64,000 nt of DNA from Variovorax sp. CF079. Lineage in GTDB: Bacteria > Pseudomonadota > Gammaproteobacteria > Burkholderiales > Burkholderiaceae_C. The position numbers and the translations under genes are program-made. Below the pieces are notes generated by a model. The model had not been told where the DNA came from, made no database searches, and saw nothing but the letters and a program-made list of their open reading frames with translations. The stretch covers positions 1-64,000 of the forward strand of contig NZ_FMZU01000003.1 in the NCBI RefSeq assembly GCF_900101545.1, read 5' to 3'. Below are positions 27,126 to 35,352 of the stretch, in pieces (position 1 is the stretch's first letter; every line of letters starts with the position of its first letter).

Positions 27126-27900
27126 GTTCCTTTGAATGTTGTGGGGACGTCTCGCGCAGATTGAGCGCGACTTGGCCGACCCCTTCGAAAACACAGCGCA
27201 GCCGCTCGCCGGGCCGCGCACGATGGACGCCGGTATGCGATCCGGCCAGCACGAAAGTCCCCGCCGCCAGTTGCTGGCCGCGCCGCGCCAGGTGGTTGGC
27301 GAGCAAGGCGACCGCCAGGAGTGGGTCTCCAAAGGGATTGCCGCCCTGTTTGTCCACCACGGGCGCGTCGTCGGCCCACAACGTCACTCGCAGATCGGCG
27401 AGATTCAGCGTTCGCCAGTCGCCGCACGGCGCACCGAGCACCACCGCGCCATGGCCCATGCCGTCCGCCACGATGTGTTCGCGCGGCGAGGCGAACTTGG
27501 CCGGTAGCCGGCTGCACAGCAGCTCGAAGGCGGGCATGACGGCGCCCACGGCCGCCATCACGTCGTCGCGCGTGCATTCGCCAAAGGGCAAGGGGTGGTC
27601 GATGCGCAGGGCCAGTTCGCATTCGACACCATCGCGCAGCAGCGCGGTGTCGGCGAGGACCGTGCCGGAAGCCATGCATCCGATGTCGAACAGGGGCGCC
27701 GAGATCACCTCGGCGGCCGGCGGCGCCGCGAGCTTCCAGCCCACGACCGTGGCGCCGAGTTCGGCGCGTACGCTCTCCTGCAGGCGATAGGCGTCCTCGA
27801 AGTCATGCAGGTTCTCGAGAGCTTGCGCCGTCATGACCCCATGGGTGCGGCGCGCCGCAGCGAAGTCGCGCGCCACGTTGCGCTGGACAATTTCATTCAT
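27106..27900 (-). CDS. 2-keto-4-pentenoate hydratase family protein
   Basis: A 264-residue member of the MhpD/2-oxopent-4-enoate hydratase branch of the FAH superfamily. AYRLQESVRAELGATVVGWK near residue 36 is the typical entry, with GVECELALRIDHPLP (ExE-type metal ligands) near 92 and VLAGSHTGVHRARPG near 225. Family members hydrate 2-keto-4-pentenoates or decarboxylate oxalocrotonate. The start overlaps the upstream oxidoreductase stop (ATGA, 27897-27900). In this non-aromatic setting a dehydrated sugar-acid intermediate is a plausible substrate, but that is inference. Confidence 0.82.
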   Translation of the reverse strand: MNEIVQRNVARDFAAARRTHGVMTAQALENLHDFEDAYRLQESVRAELGATVVGWKLAAPPAAEVISAPLFDIGCMASGTVLADTALLRDGVECELALRIDHPLPFGECTRDDVMAAVGAVMPAFELLCSRLPAKFASPREHIVADGMGHGAVVLGAPCGDWRTLNLADLRVTLWADDAPVVDKQGGNPFGDPLLAVALLANHLARRGQQLAAGTFVLAGSHTGVHRARPGERLRCVFEGVGQVALNLRETSPQHSKEHDYAGR

Positions 27901-28967
27901 GCGTCGAAGTTCCTCGGATCGACGGGAACCCCGCCTTGCGCGGCGGACCTGTAAGCCGCCTCGACGACGCCCAGCGCACGCTGGGCGTCGGCCAATCCCG
28001 CGATGGGCGCGGCACCCGACGCCGATTCGTCCAGCACCCGCCGCACGAACTCGGGGTAGTAAAGGTCGGTCTCGAAGCGGGCGGGAATGCGCTGCGAGGC
28101 AATGCTGCCGTCTTCTTGCCAACGCCGCACGAGGATGCCATCCTCGCGCGAGACGCAGTAGCTGCGCTCCAACCGGCAGGCGAACTCGAAGTCGCGCTGC
28201 AGGGCCGCATCGCTGGGGAAGAGGTAGCCGCATTCGATGGTGCCCAGGCGCCCGCCGGCCGTCAGCAGCCGCACGCTGATCACATCCTCTATGGGCAGGC
28301 CGTTCATGCGCGAGCTGGCGCCCGCGCTGACGGATACGATGGGCTCGTTGGCCAGCAGCGCAAACAGGTCGATGAAGTGCACGCCCAGGTTGATGAGCGG
28401 GCCGCCGCCGGCGAGCGCGGGGTCCAGCATCCAGGGGACGCCGGCGCGCAAATAGCGCTGCGGCGGGCCGGCGATGAAGCGGAAGCTGCCGTGCTCCAGT
28501 GCGCCGCCGGCCTGGCGAAGTATGGCCAGCGTGTCGCTCAGGCGGAAGATGAGGGGCACCGCCACGTACAGGCCGGCAGCCTCCGCCCGCTGGCGCAGCG
28601 CGAGCACGTCGGCAGCGCGCAGCCCGCAAGGCTTTTCAATGGCGAAGGGTATGCGCCGCTCGATGAGCGCGGCGGCCAAAGCCGGCATGTCCACGTGCCG
28701 TCCGAACACGAAAGCGAAATCCGGCCGTTCGCGGTCCAGCATCTCTGGCGTGGAGGCATAGGCGGTGCAGCCAAATTGGCGCGCCACTTCCTCGCCCGTC
28801 AGCCGGGCGCTGTCGGACACGCCTACGACCCGCACGTCCTCGCGCTTCCGCAGCGCGCCGTAGTAGAGAGGCGCGTGCCAGTGTGTGCTCTCGACCACCA
28901 CAACTTTGGTCATGCGCTTCGCGCCGTCCGCCACCATGGTCCCGCGGTTGGTGATGTCTTCAGCCAT
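27897..28967 (-). CDS. Gfo/Idh/MocA family oxidoreductase (copy A)
   Basis: A 356-residue NAD(P)-dependent oxidoreductase. The N-terminal Rossmann part contains DFAFVFGRHVDMPALAAALI and then IPFAIEKPCGL, where EKP is the family signature. The C-terminal domain has LINLGVHFIDLFALL (His-x-x-Asp). It is a paralogue of the protein at 33898-34914, sharing ESTHWHAPLYYGAL-like and FVFGRH blocks. Unlike most of the family, the N-terminus lacks a clean GxGxxG and reads VVVVESTHWH. ATG 28967 has GAAGGT upstream and overlaps the IclR stop by 8 bases; ATG 28913 matches the paralogue's start better. Confidence 0.85.
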   Translation of the reverse strand: MAEDITNRGTMVADGAKRMTKVVVVESTHWHAPLYYGALRKREDVRVVGVSDSARLTGEEVARQFGCTAYASTPEMLDRERPDFAFVFGRHVDMPALAAALIERRIPFAIEKPCGLRAADVLALRQRAEAAGLYVAVPLIFRLSDTLAILRQAGGALEHGSFRFIAGPPQRYLRAGVPWMLDPALAGGGPLINLGVHFIDLFALLANEPIVSVSAGASSRMNGLPIEDVISVRLLTAGGRLGTIECGYLFPSDAALQRDFEFACRLERSYCVSREDGILVRRWQEDGSIASQRIPARFETDLYYPEFVRRVLDESASGAAPIAGLADAQRALGVVEAAYRSAAQGGVPVDPRNFDA

Positions 28968-29778
28968 TGGACACCTTCAGCGGCGTCTGCCCCATCATGG
29001 CCTCCATCACCTTGCGGCTGGGCCACAGGTCGGCGATCTCGGCCGCGGTGGCCTGCACGTCGGGCGCGATGGCGGGGATGCGCTCCGGCGTGAGTCGCGC
29101 CGCGGGACCGGCCACGCTGACCGTGCCGATAGCGCGCCGGGTTTGCGGGTCCACGATGGCGCAACTCAACGCGCAGGTGCCGGGCTCGCCTTCCTCGATG
29201 GAGGTGCCCCAGCCGCGCTTGCGCGTCAGCGCGAGTTCGGCAAGCAGGCTGGCCTCGTCGCGCACGATGGGCCGGCCGAACCGGGACGGCACCACGAAGC
29301 CGCGCGCCTTGACCAGGGCCACGGCCTGCGCATCGTCCAGAGTCGCGAGCCAGGCTTTGCCCGTCGCCGTAGCATGCAGCACGACCGCCTGACCCATGTC
29401 GGGGTCGTACCGCAGACCGGAGAGGGCGCCTTGGGCCTTGGCGACCCAGATCAGCGCATCGTCTTCCACCAGTGCCAGGCGAACCAGTTCGCTGGTGCGT
29501 GCGGCCAGCCGATCCAGGGAGGGCTGGCAGATATCCGTGATGCCGGAAGCCGCAAGGAAGCGAAAGCCGAGCGCGGCCAGCTTCACCGTCATGCGGTACC
29601 GCTGGCTGTACTCGTCCTGCATCGCCATCCCCCGTCTCACCAGGATGGACAGCAACCGGTGCACGGCGCTCTTGGGCAGGCCCAGCCGGCGTGAGACATC
29701 GCTGATGGGCAGGCCTTGAGGGTGATCGGCCAGCAGTGTGAGGATGTCCAGCACGCGCTCGATCATGTCGCCAGTGGC
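28960..29778 (-). CDS. IclR family transcriptional regulator
   Basis: A 272-residue regulator. The winged helix lies at the N-terminus (IERVLDILTLLADHPQGLPI, then LGLPKSAVHRLLSILV). The IclR effector domain follows, with TATGKAWLATL near 135 and SCAIVDPQTRRAIGTVSVAG near 215. I start at GTG 29778, which has GGAG 6 bases upstream. An ATG at 29823 would put the operator at 29800-29819 inside the coding region. It is the first gene of the minus arm and probably controls both arms through the mirrored operators at 29800-29900. Confidence 0.9.
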   Translation of the reverse strand, partial: ATGDMIERVLDILTLLADHPQGLPISDVSRRLGLPKSAVHRLLSILVRRGMAMQDEYSQRYRMTVKLAALGFRFLAASGITDICQPSLDRLAARTSELVRLALVEDDALIWVAKAQGALSGLRYDPDMGQAVVLHATATGKAWLATLDDAQAVALVKARGFVVPSRFGRPIVRDEASLLAELALTRKRGWGTSIEEGEPGTCALSCAIVDPQTRRAIGTVSVAGPAARLTPERIPAIAPDVQATAAEIADLWPSRKVMEAMMGQTPLKVSNG

Positions 29779-29799
29779 CACGAAAATCTCCGATGTATT

Positions 29800-29900
29800 T
29801 AGAACAGTGTTCCACTTTATCATCGGATATCAGGCAAAAATTCAGGGATTACCCTGGTGACTCGCGGCGATGACGGCGTCTAAAGTGGAACACTGTTCTA
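29800..29900. promoter_or_regulatory. Divergent IclR control region with mirrored operators
   Basis: TAGAACAGTGTTCCACTTTA (29800-29819) and its exact reverse complement (29881-29900) are 61 bases apart. Each arm contains the palindrome GAACA-N-TGTTC, typical of IclR sites. Each also ends in TAAAGT facing outward, a possible -10 box (for the plus arm with GTGACT at 29857-29862, 18 bases upstream). Confidence 0.8.
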
Positions 29901-29918
29901 CATGAAGCCGTTGTTTCG

Positions 29919-30830
29919 ATGAATACCATTTCCATCACACAGACCGCGAGTGCGGTGCCCGGCGACCCGCGGCCGCCGGGCTTCTGGGCTCGCTTCGTCT
30001 GGTTCGCGCCGGCCGTCGCCGTCCTGCTGGCCGTCACCCTCTACCCCACGGCCGTGGTGCTGTGGCTGAGCGTCCACCGCACGCGCCTCTATGAGGTGGT
30101 GCATGGCGTGGGCCTGGCGAACTACGTCTCGGTGATCACTTCTCCCGCCTTCCTCGAGCTCAGCCTGAACTCGCTGCTCTACGTGTTCGGCGCACTGGCC
30201 GTGGTGCTGCCCATGGGCCTGGCCAGCGCGCTTGCGCTGCAGAACATCGCGCGTGGCGCGGCGCTGGCGCGCACCCTGCTGTTGCTGCCCTGGACGCTGT
30301 CCATGGGCGTGGTCGGGTGCTTCTGGCTGTGGCTGCTGAACCCCTCCTATGGGCCCATCAGCTATCTGCTGCGGTCCCTGGGCATAGAGCCCGGGCTGAT
30401 GCTGGGCGAACCTTCGCTGGCGCTCATTCTCGTGATCCTGGTCACGGCGTGGTGGTCCTTCCCCTACGTGATGGTGATGATGAGCGCCTCGCTGCAAAGC
30501 GTCCCGGCGGAGCTGTACGAGGCGATCGACATGGACGGCGGCGGGCTGCGCGATCGCCTGCGTCACGCGGTGTGGCCGCACATCGCGCCCACGCTGGGCA
30601 GCACCGCGCTGGCGCTGGGCATCCTCTATCTCACGCTCATTACGATGATTCTGGTGCTCACGGGCGGCGGGCCGCTGGGCTCGACCGCCACGTGGAGCTT
30701 CGAGGTGTTCTCCAGCGCTTTCCGCTCGGTGGACCTGTCGCCGTCGTCGGTTATCTCCGTCGTCGTGCTGGTGGTCAACCTCTTCCTTGGCTATATCTAC
30801 ACGCGGCTCACCGGCCGCGTTTCGGGTTGA
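29919..30830 (+). CDS. Carbohydrate ABC transporter permease, MalF/UgpA type
   Basis: A 303-residue inner-membrane permease with six predicted helices. The first spans residues about 25-47 after a short cytoplasmic tail. The ATPase-docking EAA loop reads PAELYEAIDMDGGGLRDRLR near residue 210. It pairs with the next gene, 5 bases downstream, and should work with the UgpC-type ATPase at 25311-26372 and the binding protein at 31706-33004. Its start lies 18 bases beyond the right-hand IclR operator. Confidence 0.92.
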   Translation: MNTISITQTASAVPGDPRPPGFWARFVWFAPAVAVLLAVTLYPTAVVLWLSVHRTRLYEVVHGVGLANYVSVITSPAFLELSLNSLLYVFGALAVVLPMGLASALALQNIARGAALARTLLLLPWTLSMGVVGCFWLWLLNPSYGPISYLLRSLGIEPGLMLGEPSLALILVILVTAWWSFPYVMVMMSASLQSVPAELYEAIDMDGGGLRDRLRHAVWPHIAPTLGSTALALGILYLTLITMILVLTGGGPLGSTATWSFEVFSSAFRSVDLSPSSVISVVVLVVNLFLGYIYTRLTGRVSG

Positions 30831-30835
30831 ACGTC

Positions 30836-31669
30836 ATGCACATCCGCCGTTCCGAAAAAGTGCTGTCCTGGGCCGTACTGACCGCCCTGGCCCTGGTCGT
30901 GCTCATCCCGCTGTTGTGGGCGGTACTAACCTCGTTCAAGAGCGAGGCCAGCGTCATGGCGTACCCGCCCAGCTTCCTGCCCACCGAGCCCAGCATCGCG
31001 GCGTACAAGGCGGTGTTCCGGCATCAGACCTTCGCATCCGACCTGTTCAACTCGGTGCTGTACGCGCTCGGCGCCGTGATGCTCGCGGTGGTGCTGGCCG
31101 CGCCTGCCGGCTACGCGGCTTCGCGCTTCGAGTTCCGCGGCAAGCGCACCGTGATGCTGCTGATCCTGTCCACGTCCATGATCCCCGGTGTCGCGCTGCT
31201 GGTGCCGACTTACTTCCTGCTGGATGCGCTGGGCCTGCTGAACAACGCCGCGGTCATCATCGTGGTACAGGCCGCGCGCCTGGTTCCGCAGACCGTGTGG
31301 TTCATGCAGAACTTCGTGGACGCCGTGCCACGCGAGCTGGACGAGGCCACCCAGGTGGACGGCGCCAACCACTGGCAGACCTTCACCCGCGTCATCCTGC
31401 CGCTGGTGCGACCCGGCATCGCGGCCAGCGCCGTCATCGGCGTGATCACCACCTGGAACGACTACATCACCGTGGCCGCGTTCGCGCCCGAAGTGGGGCA
31501 CCGCACGCTGCAGGTGGCCCTGGTCAACCAGGTGTTTGACAGCATCGGCATCACTTGGTCCTACGTCATGGCCTTTGCCGTGGTGTCTTCCCTTCCCATC
31601 GTCGCCATCTTCCTGCTCGCGCAGCGATGGTTCATCAGCGGTCTGACCGCAGGCGCCGTCAAGGGCTAA
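30836..31669 (+). CDS. Carbohydrate ABC transporter permease, MalG/UgpE type
   Basis: A 277-residue second permease with six helices. The EAA loop is PRELDEATQVDGANHWQTF near residue 165. VLTSFKSEASVMAYPPSFLP near residue 30 is the conserved segment after helix 1 in MalG-type proteins. The ATG at 30836 lies 5 bases past the MalF-type stop. Together with the preceding gene it forms the membrane channel of the sugar importer. Confidence 0.92.
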   Translation: MHIRRSEKVLSWAVLTALALVVLIPLLWAVLTSFKSEASVMAYPPSFLPTEPSIAAYKAVFRHQTFASDLFNSVLYALGAVMLAVVLAAPAGYAASRFEFRGKRTVMLLILSTSMIPGVALLVPTYFLLDALGLLNNAAVIIVVQAARLVPQTVWFMQNFVDAVPRELDEATQVDGANHWQTFTRVILPLVRPGIAASAVIGVITTWNDYITVAAFAPEVGHRTLQVALVNQVFDSIGITWSYVMAFAVVSSLPIVAIFLLAQRWFISGLTAGAVKG

Positions 31670-31705
31670 CCGCAGGCCACCATTTACTCAAGTCAGGAGA
31701 CAAGC

Positions 31706-33004
31706 ATGAACGAGAGAAATCCAACGCCCCGCACGACGCGGCGCACCTTCGTGGCCGGCGTGGCAGCCGTGCTGGGCGCACCCGCAGGCCGGGCCTTCGC
31801 GCAGACCACTGAGACCGTCACTTACAACAGCTTCCTCGACCCGGCCAACACCACCGATCCGCGCGCGGCGGCGCAGACGCAGATGATCGCGGCCTTCGAG
31901 GCCAGCCAACCGCGCGTGAAGGTGCGCGTGGTCGTGGACCCCGCCGGCCAAAACGGCGTCCGCGCGGCACGCGCCAAGTCGGACAGCCCCGACGTGATCC
32001 GCGTGAACAACTTCCAGATGCCCGAGTTCGTGGCCACCGGCTCCGTGCTGGCCATCGACGAGTTGATCGCGCGCGACAAGGTGGACACCACGGACTGGCT
32101 GATCGGCCTGGACCAGACTCGCGTCAACGGCAAGCTCTGGGGGCTGCAGCAAGACTATCGGATCCCGATCTTCGTCTACCGCAAGAGCAAGTTCGACGAG
32201 GCGAAAATCGCCACACCGCCGCGGACTTACCAGGAAGTGGCCGCACTCGGACCCGTCTTGACCAAGCAGAACCAGATGGCCTACGCCATCCCTATCGGCC
32301 TGAGCGGCGGCATCGGCGGCGCGCAGGCCTTCATGGAATTCATCGTGAGCTCCATCGTCGCGGGCAACAGCGACCCCTTCTTCGTGCCCACCGGCCGCGA
32401 GATCGGTTTCAGCGAGAAGCGGCTGCTGCTGGCGGCCAGCATCGTCAAGGAATTGTTCCAAAAGAAGGCCGCGACACCCGTCAGCCTGCAGTTCGCCTAC
32501 AACGAGCTGCAGGACGCGCTGCGCGCGGGCACCGTTGCCTCCGCCACGTTCGCGCTGTACCGCTACCGCGGCCTGAAGGCGGCCGTGGCCAACGACCTGG
32601 CCTGGGCACCTGCGCCTTCGGTGGAGCCTGGCGACAAGCACGCGGTGTACGGCTTCCAGCTGTGCATCAACCGCCATTCGCCGCGCCAGGGCGGCGCATG
32701 GGAGCTGGTCAAGTTCATGACCAGCCCGGCGGCGCAGGCGCTCGCCGCGCGCGGCGGCGAAGTGGTAGCGCGCGCCAGCGCGTACAAGGACGCGTACTTC
32801 AAGACGCCGGAAGCTGAGGACCAGCTGGGCTGGAAGTCGCTGGTGGAAAAGCGCGGCCGCATGGTGAACTACTCCATCATCCAGACAACCTTCAATCAGA
32901 TCTGCGGCGAAGCCTTCCAGCGCATGATCCTGAAGGACCTGGCGCCGGCGGCCGTGGCGCAGGAGGTGCGCACCCGCTACACCGATGCGCTGGCCAAGGC
33001 CTGA
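31706..33004 (+). CDS. ABC transporter extracellular solute-binding protein (family 1)
   Basis: A 432-residue periplasmic binding protein of the carbohydrate-uptake group. The signal peptide has a twin-arginine-like start (TTRRTFVAGVAAVLG) and cleavage near AFAQ-TTE, so Tat export is possible. The mature part has the usual two-lobe pattern, with SPDVIRVNNFQMPEF near 95 and AWELVKFMTSPAAQAL near 330. CAGGAGAC sits 9 bases before the ATG. It captures the sugar or sugar acid for the split ABC system; the ligand is not readable. Confidence 0.9.
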   Translation: MNERNPTPRTTRRTFVAGVAAVLGAPAGRAFAQTTETVTYNSFLDPANTTDPRAAAQTQMIAAFEASQPRVKVRVVVDPAGQNGVRAARAKSDSPDVIRVNNFQMPEFVATGSVLAIDELIARDKVDTTDWLIGLDQTRVNGKLWGLQQDYRIPIFVYRKSKFDEAKIATPPRTYQEVAALGPVLTKQNQMAYAIPIGLSGGIGGAQAFMEFIVSSIVAGNSDPFFVPTGREIGFSEKRLLLAASIVKELFQKKAATPVSLQFAYNELQDALRAGTVASATFALYRYRGLKAAVANDLAWAPAPSVEPGDKHAVYGFQLCINRHSPRQGGAWELVKFMTSPAAQALAARGGEVVARASAYKDAYFKTPEAEDQLGWKSLVEKRGRMVNYSIIQTTFNQICGEAFQRMILKDLAPAAVAQEVRTRYTDALAKA

Positions 33005-33055
33005 TGCCACAGCTGGACCACGCGCACGCTGCCCGCACGTCAACATCGCGCCGCA

Positions 33056-33901
33056 ATGCATCCTGCTCCGCAAATCACAGGAACAACGCGACTCTATGGG
33101 TTGGTGGGCGATCCACTGACCAAAGCCAAGTCGCCCGAATTGTTGAACCGGATCTTTATGGACGGGCGCGCAGATGCGGCTTGCGTCCCGTTTGTGGTGA
33201 AGCCGGATGACCTGTCCGCATTCGTCACCGGTGCACGCGCGATGGGCAATCTCTCGGGCATGCTGGTCACGATGCCTCACAAGCAAAAGATGCTGGCATT
33301 TGTCGACGAACTGCATCCGACCGCTCGTGAGGTTGGCGCACTCAACGTCATCCGTTGCGATGACGATGGACGCTGGGTCGGTGCCATGTTCGACGGGCTC
33401 GGCTGTGTGCTGGGAATGCAATGGGAAGGCCATCACCCGGCGAACAAATCCGTTCTTCTCGTCGGAGCGGGAGGCGCAGGCAGAGCCATCGCGTTCGCGG
33501 TCGCTTCCGCGGGTGCCCGGACACTGACGATATTCGACGTCGACGAGCGTCGCGCCGACGAACTCGCCAAGTCCGTCGCCGCTGCGACCGGTTGCGCGAC
33601 ACGCTTTGGCGCACCCGATCCACGCGGATGCGAGATCGTCATCAATGCCACGGCGCTGGGCATGAAGCCCACCGACGCCATGCCCGTCGATCCTGATCGG
33701 CTCGAGCCTGGCAGCATCGTCGTGGACATCATCAATGCGCCGGACCCGACGCCGCTTTGCCGCGCCGCCAGTGAGCGTGGTTGTCGCACTCAGGATGGCC
33801 GCCCGATGCACGAAGGACAGGCGGTGCATGCTCTGCGCTTCTTGGGCTTCGACTATCTCCCCGAGGGGAGGTCCGCACCAGACATGGGGAAAAACGGATG
33901 A
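33056..33901 (+). CDS. Shikimate dehydrogenase-like oxidoreductase
   Basis: A 281-residue AroE-fold protein. The NADP site is LLVGAGGAGRAIAFAV near residue 138, the catalytic lysine is in LVTMPHKQK near 77, and the aspartate in MFDGLGCVLG near 109. The substrate loop, normally S-x-S-P, reads PLTKAKSPELL, so one of the two shikimate-binding serines is replaced. With catabolic neighbours, not aro genes, it is more likely a dehydrogenase for a related cyclic polyol or hydroxy acid than a biosynthetic AroE. It overlaps the next gene by ATGA. Confidence 0.85.
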   Translation: MHPAPQITGTTRLYGLVGDPLTKAKSPELLNRIFMDGRADAACVPFVVKPDDLSAFVTGARAMGNLSGMLVTMPHKQKMLAFVDELHPTAREVGALNVIRCDDDGRWVGAMFDGLGCVLGMQWEGHHPANKSVLLVGAGGAGRAIAFAVASAGARTLTIFDVDERRADELAKSVAAATGCATRFGAPDPRGCEIVINATALGMKPTDAMPVDPDRLEPGSIVVDIINAPDPTPLCRAASERGCRTQDGRPMHEGQAVHALRFLGFDYLPEGRSAPDMGKNG

Positions 33902-34914
33902 AGATCGCGTTGCTCGAGGCCAGCCATTGGCATGTCCCCCTGTATCTCGACCCGCTCGAGGCGAGCGGGATCGAGGTGGTGGCCGTTTCCGATGCGGAGC
34001 AAGCAAAGGGGCAGGCCATTGCAGCGCGGTTCGGAAGTACGCTGTATTCATCGAGCAATGATCTGCTCGATCGCGAAGAAGTCGATTTTGCGTTTGTGTT
34101 CGGTCGGCACTCTGAAATGCCGGCGCTCGCCGAAGCCGTGATCGCACGAAGGATTCCATTCGCGCTGGAAAAACCCTGCGGGGTCAGCATGTCGCAAGTC
34201 ACCGAACTGCGGAAACTGACCGAGGAAGCCAACGTCTATTGCGCCGTGCCGTTCATCTTTCGCATGAGCGACCTGCTCAGCGCCCTCGAAGGTGCAGAGG
34301 GCCGCATCCCCTCGGACTTCAACTACATGTCCTTCCGTTTCATTGTGGGTCCACCGGACCGCTATGAAGCTGCAGGCGCAGGCTGGGCGCTCGATCCGAT
34401 GTTCTCCGGTGGGGGATCGACGATCAACGTCGCCACGCATTTCATCGACCTCTTCAGGTTGCTGACCGGCAAGGAAATCGCTCGAGTCTCGGCCACCATG
34501 AACTCGCGAACGCACCGACGTGCCGTCGAGGACTATTCCCTGCTGACGATGCAAACCGAAGATGGCGTGACCGGGCTCGTGGAGACCGGATACAGCTTTC
34601 CCAGCACGCCAGACGAGCAGCGAGAGTTCTCGTTCACCTTCTCATCGGATCGCATGTACGCGAAATCGGGCCCTGACCGTATCGAGATTCGGGACCGGAA
34701 CAGTCTGGCGGCCGGCACCCGAAGTCTTCGTCTGCGGCTGGAAACCGACGTCTACTACCCCTTGTTCGTCAAGCGGGTGCTTGCTGAATGCCGCACAGAT
34801 GCAAAGCCGATCGCGTCATTGCGCGATGCCGAGGCAATGATGCAGGTCATGGACGCGGCCTACGCGTCCGCCCGGCAAGGGGGCGCGCCACAGACACTTG
34901 TACCGATCGGCTGA
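33898..34914 (+). CDS. Gfo/Idh/MocA family oxidoreductase (copy B)
   Basis: A 338-residue paralogue of the protein at 27897-28967. Shared blocks include EASHWHVPLYLDPLE at the N-terminus, DFAFVFGRHSEMPALAEAVI, IPFALEKPCGVSMSQ and TINVATHFIDLFRLL. The ATG lies in the shikimate-dehydrogenase-like stop (33898-33901). Having one copy in each arm of the same regulon suggests two sequential or alternative oxidations of related sugars. The substrate is unknown, and the N-terminal nucleotide motif is again non-standard. Confidence 0.87.
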   Translation: MKIALLEASHWHVPLYLDPLEASGIEVVAVSDAEQAKGQAIAARFGSTLYSSSNDLLDREEVDFAFVFGRHSEMPALAEAVIARRIPFALEKPCGVSMSQVTELRKLTEEANVYCAVPFIFRMSDLLSALEGAEGRIPSDFNYMSFRFIVGPPDRYEAAGAGWALDPMFSGGGSTINVATHFIDLFRLLTGKEIARVSATMNSRTHRRAVEDYSLLTMQTEDGVTGLVETGYSFPSTPDEQREFSFTFSSDRMYAKSGPDRIEIRDRNSLAAGTRSLRLRLETDVYYPLFVKRVLAECRTDAKPIASLRDAEAMMQVMDAAYASARQGGAPQTLVPIG

Positions 34915-34923
34915 AAGCAATCC

Positions 34924-35352
34924 ATGAGCAAATCCGCGCGATACCCAGGTCCGTTGTCGCTTGCCGAAGCGAAATCAAAGCTTGTTCTCACCCCCCTCGA
35001 AGACAGCCGTTTTCACCGCGATGGTCCTCGCGCCAATGTCGAGTATCGGGATCTCGGCATGGCGGATGCGTCGGACGGTCGCATCAGCGCCAGGCACATC
35101 CGCGCCATCCAGCCTTTCGGCGAAGAGACCGGTTGGCATTGGCACGACATGACCGGGCATTTCGTGTATGTGTTGAGAGGCTGGGTCCAATTCCGGTTCG
35201 ACGGGATCAGCGAGCCGGTGACCGTCGTGGCCGGCTCCTGTCTCAGTCAGCCCGCTGGAGTGGCGCACAACGTCATCGGACAGTCCGACGACCTTGAGCT
35301 CATCGAGATCAACATGCCTGCTGACTATGTAACGATCGAATGCCGCCCATGA
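34924..35352 (+). CDS. Cupin domain protein
   Basis: A 142-residue single cupin. Motif 1 reads TGWHWHDMTGHFVYVLRG (His-x-His near residue 75), and motif 2 is SCLSQPAGVAHNVIG near 108. Metal-binding residues are intact. Small cupins of this type are sugar or keto-acid isomerases, lyases or sensors. It begins 9 bases after copy B of the oxidoreductase, and its stop overlaps the FAH-type gene by ATGA (35349-35352). Enzyme role unknown. Confidence 0.8.
   Translation: MSKSARYPGPLSLAEAKSKLVLTPLEDSRFHRDGPRANVEYRDLGMADASDGRISARHIRAIQPFGEETGWHWHDMTGHFVYVLRGWVQFRFDGISEPVTVVAGSCLSQPAGVAHNVIGQSDDLELIEINMPADYVTIECRP

Noticed and set aside
31688..34159. 823-codon minus-strand open frame
   Set aside because: It lies opposite the binding protein, AroE-like and oxidoreductase genes, which all have clear motifs. 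Its composition is that of an antisense frame.
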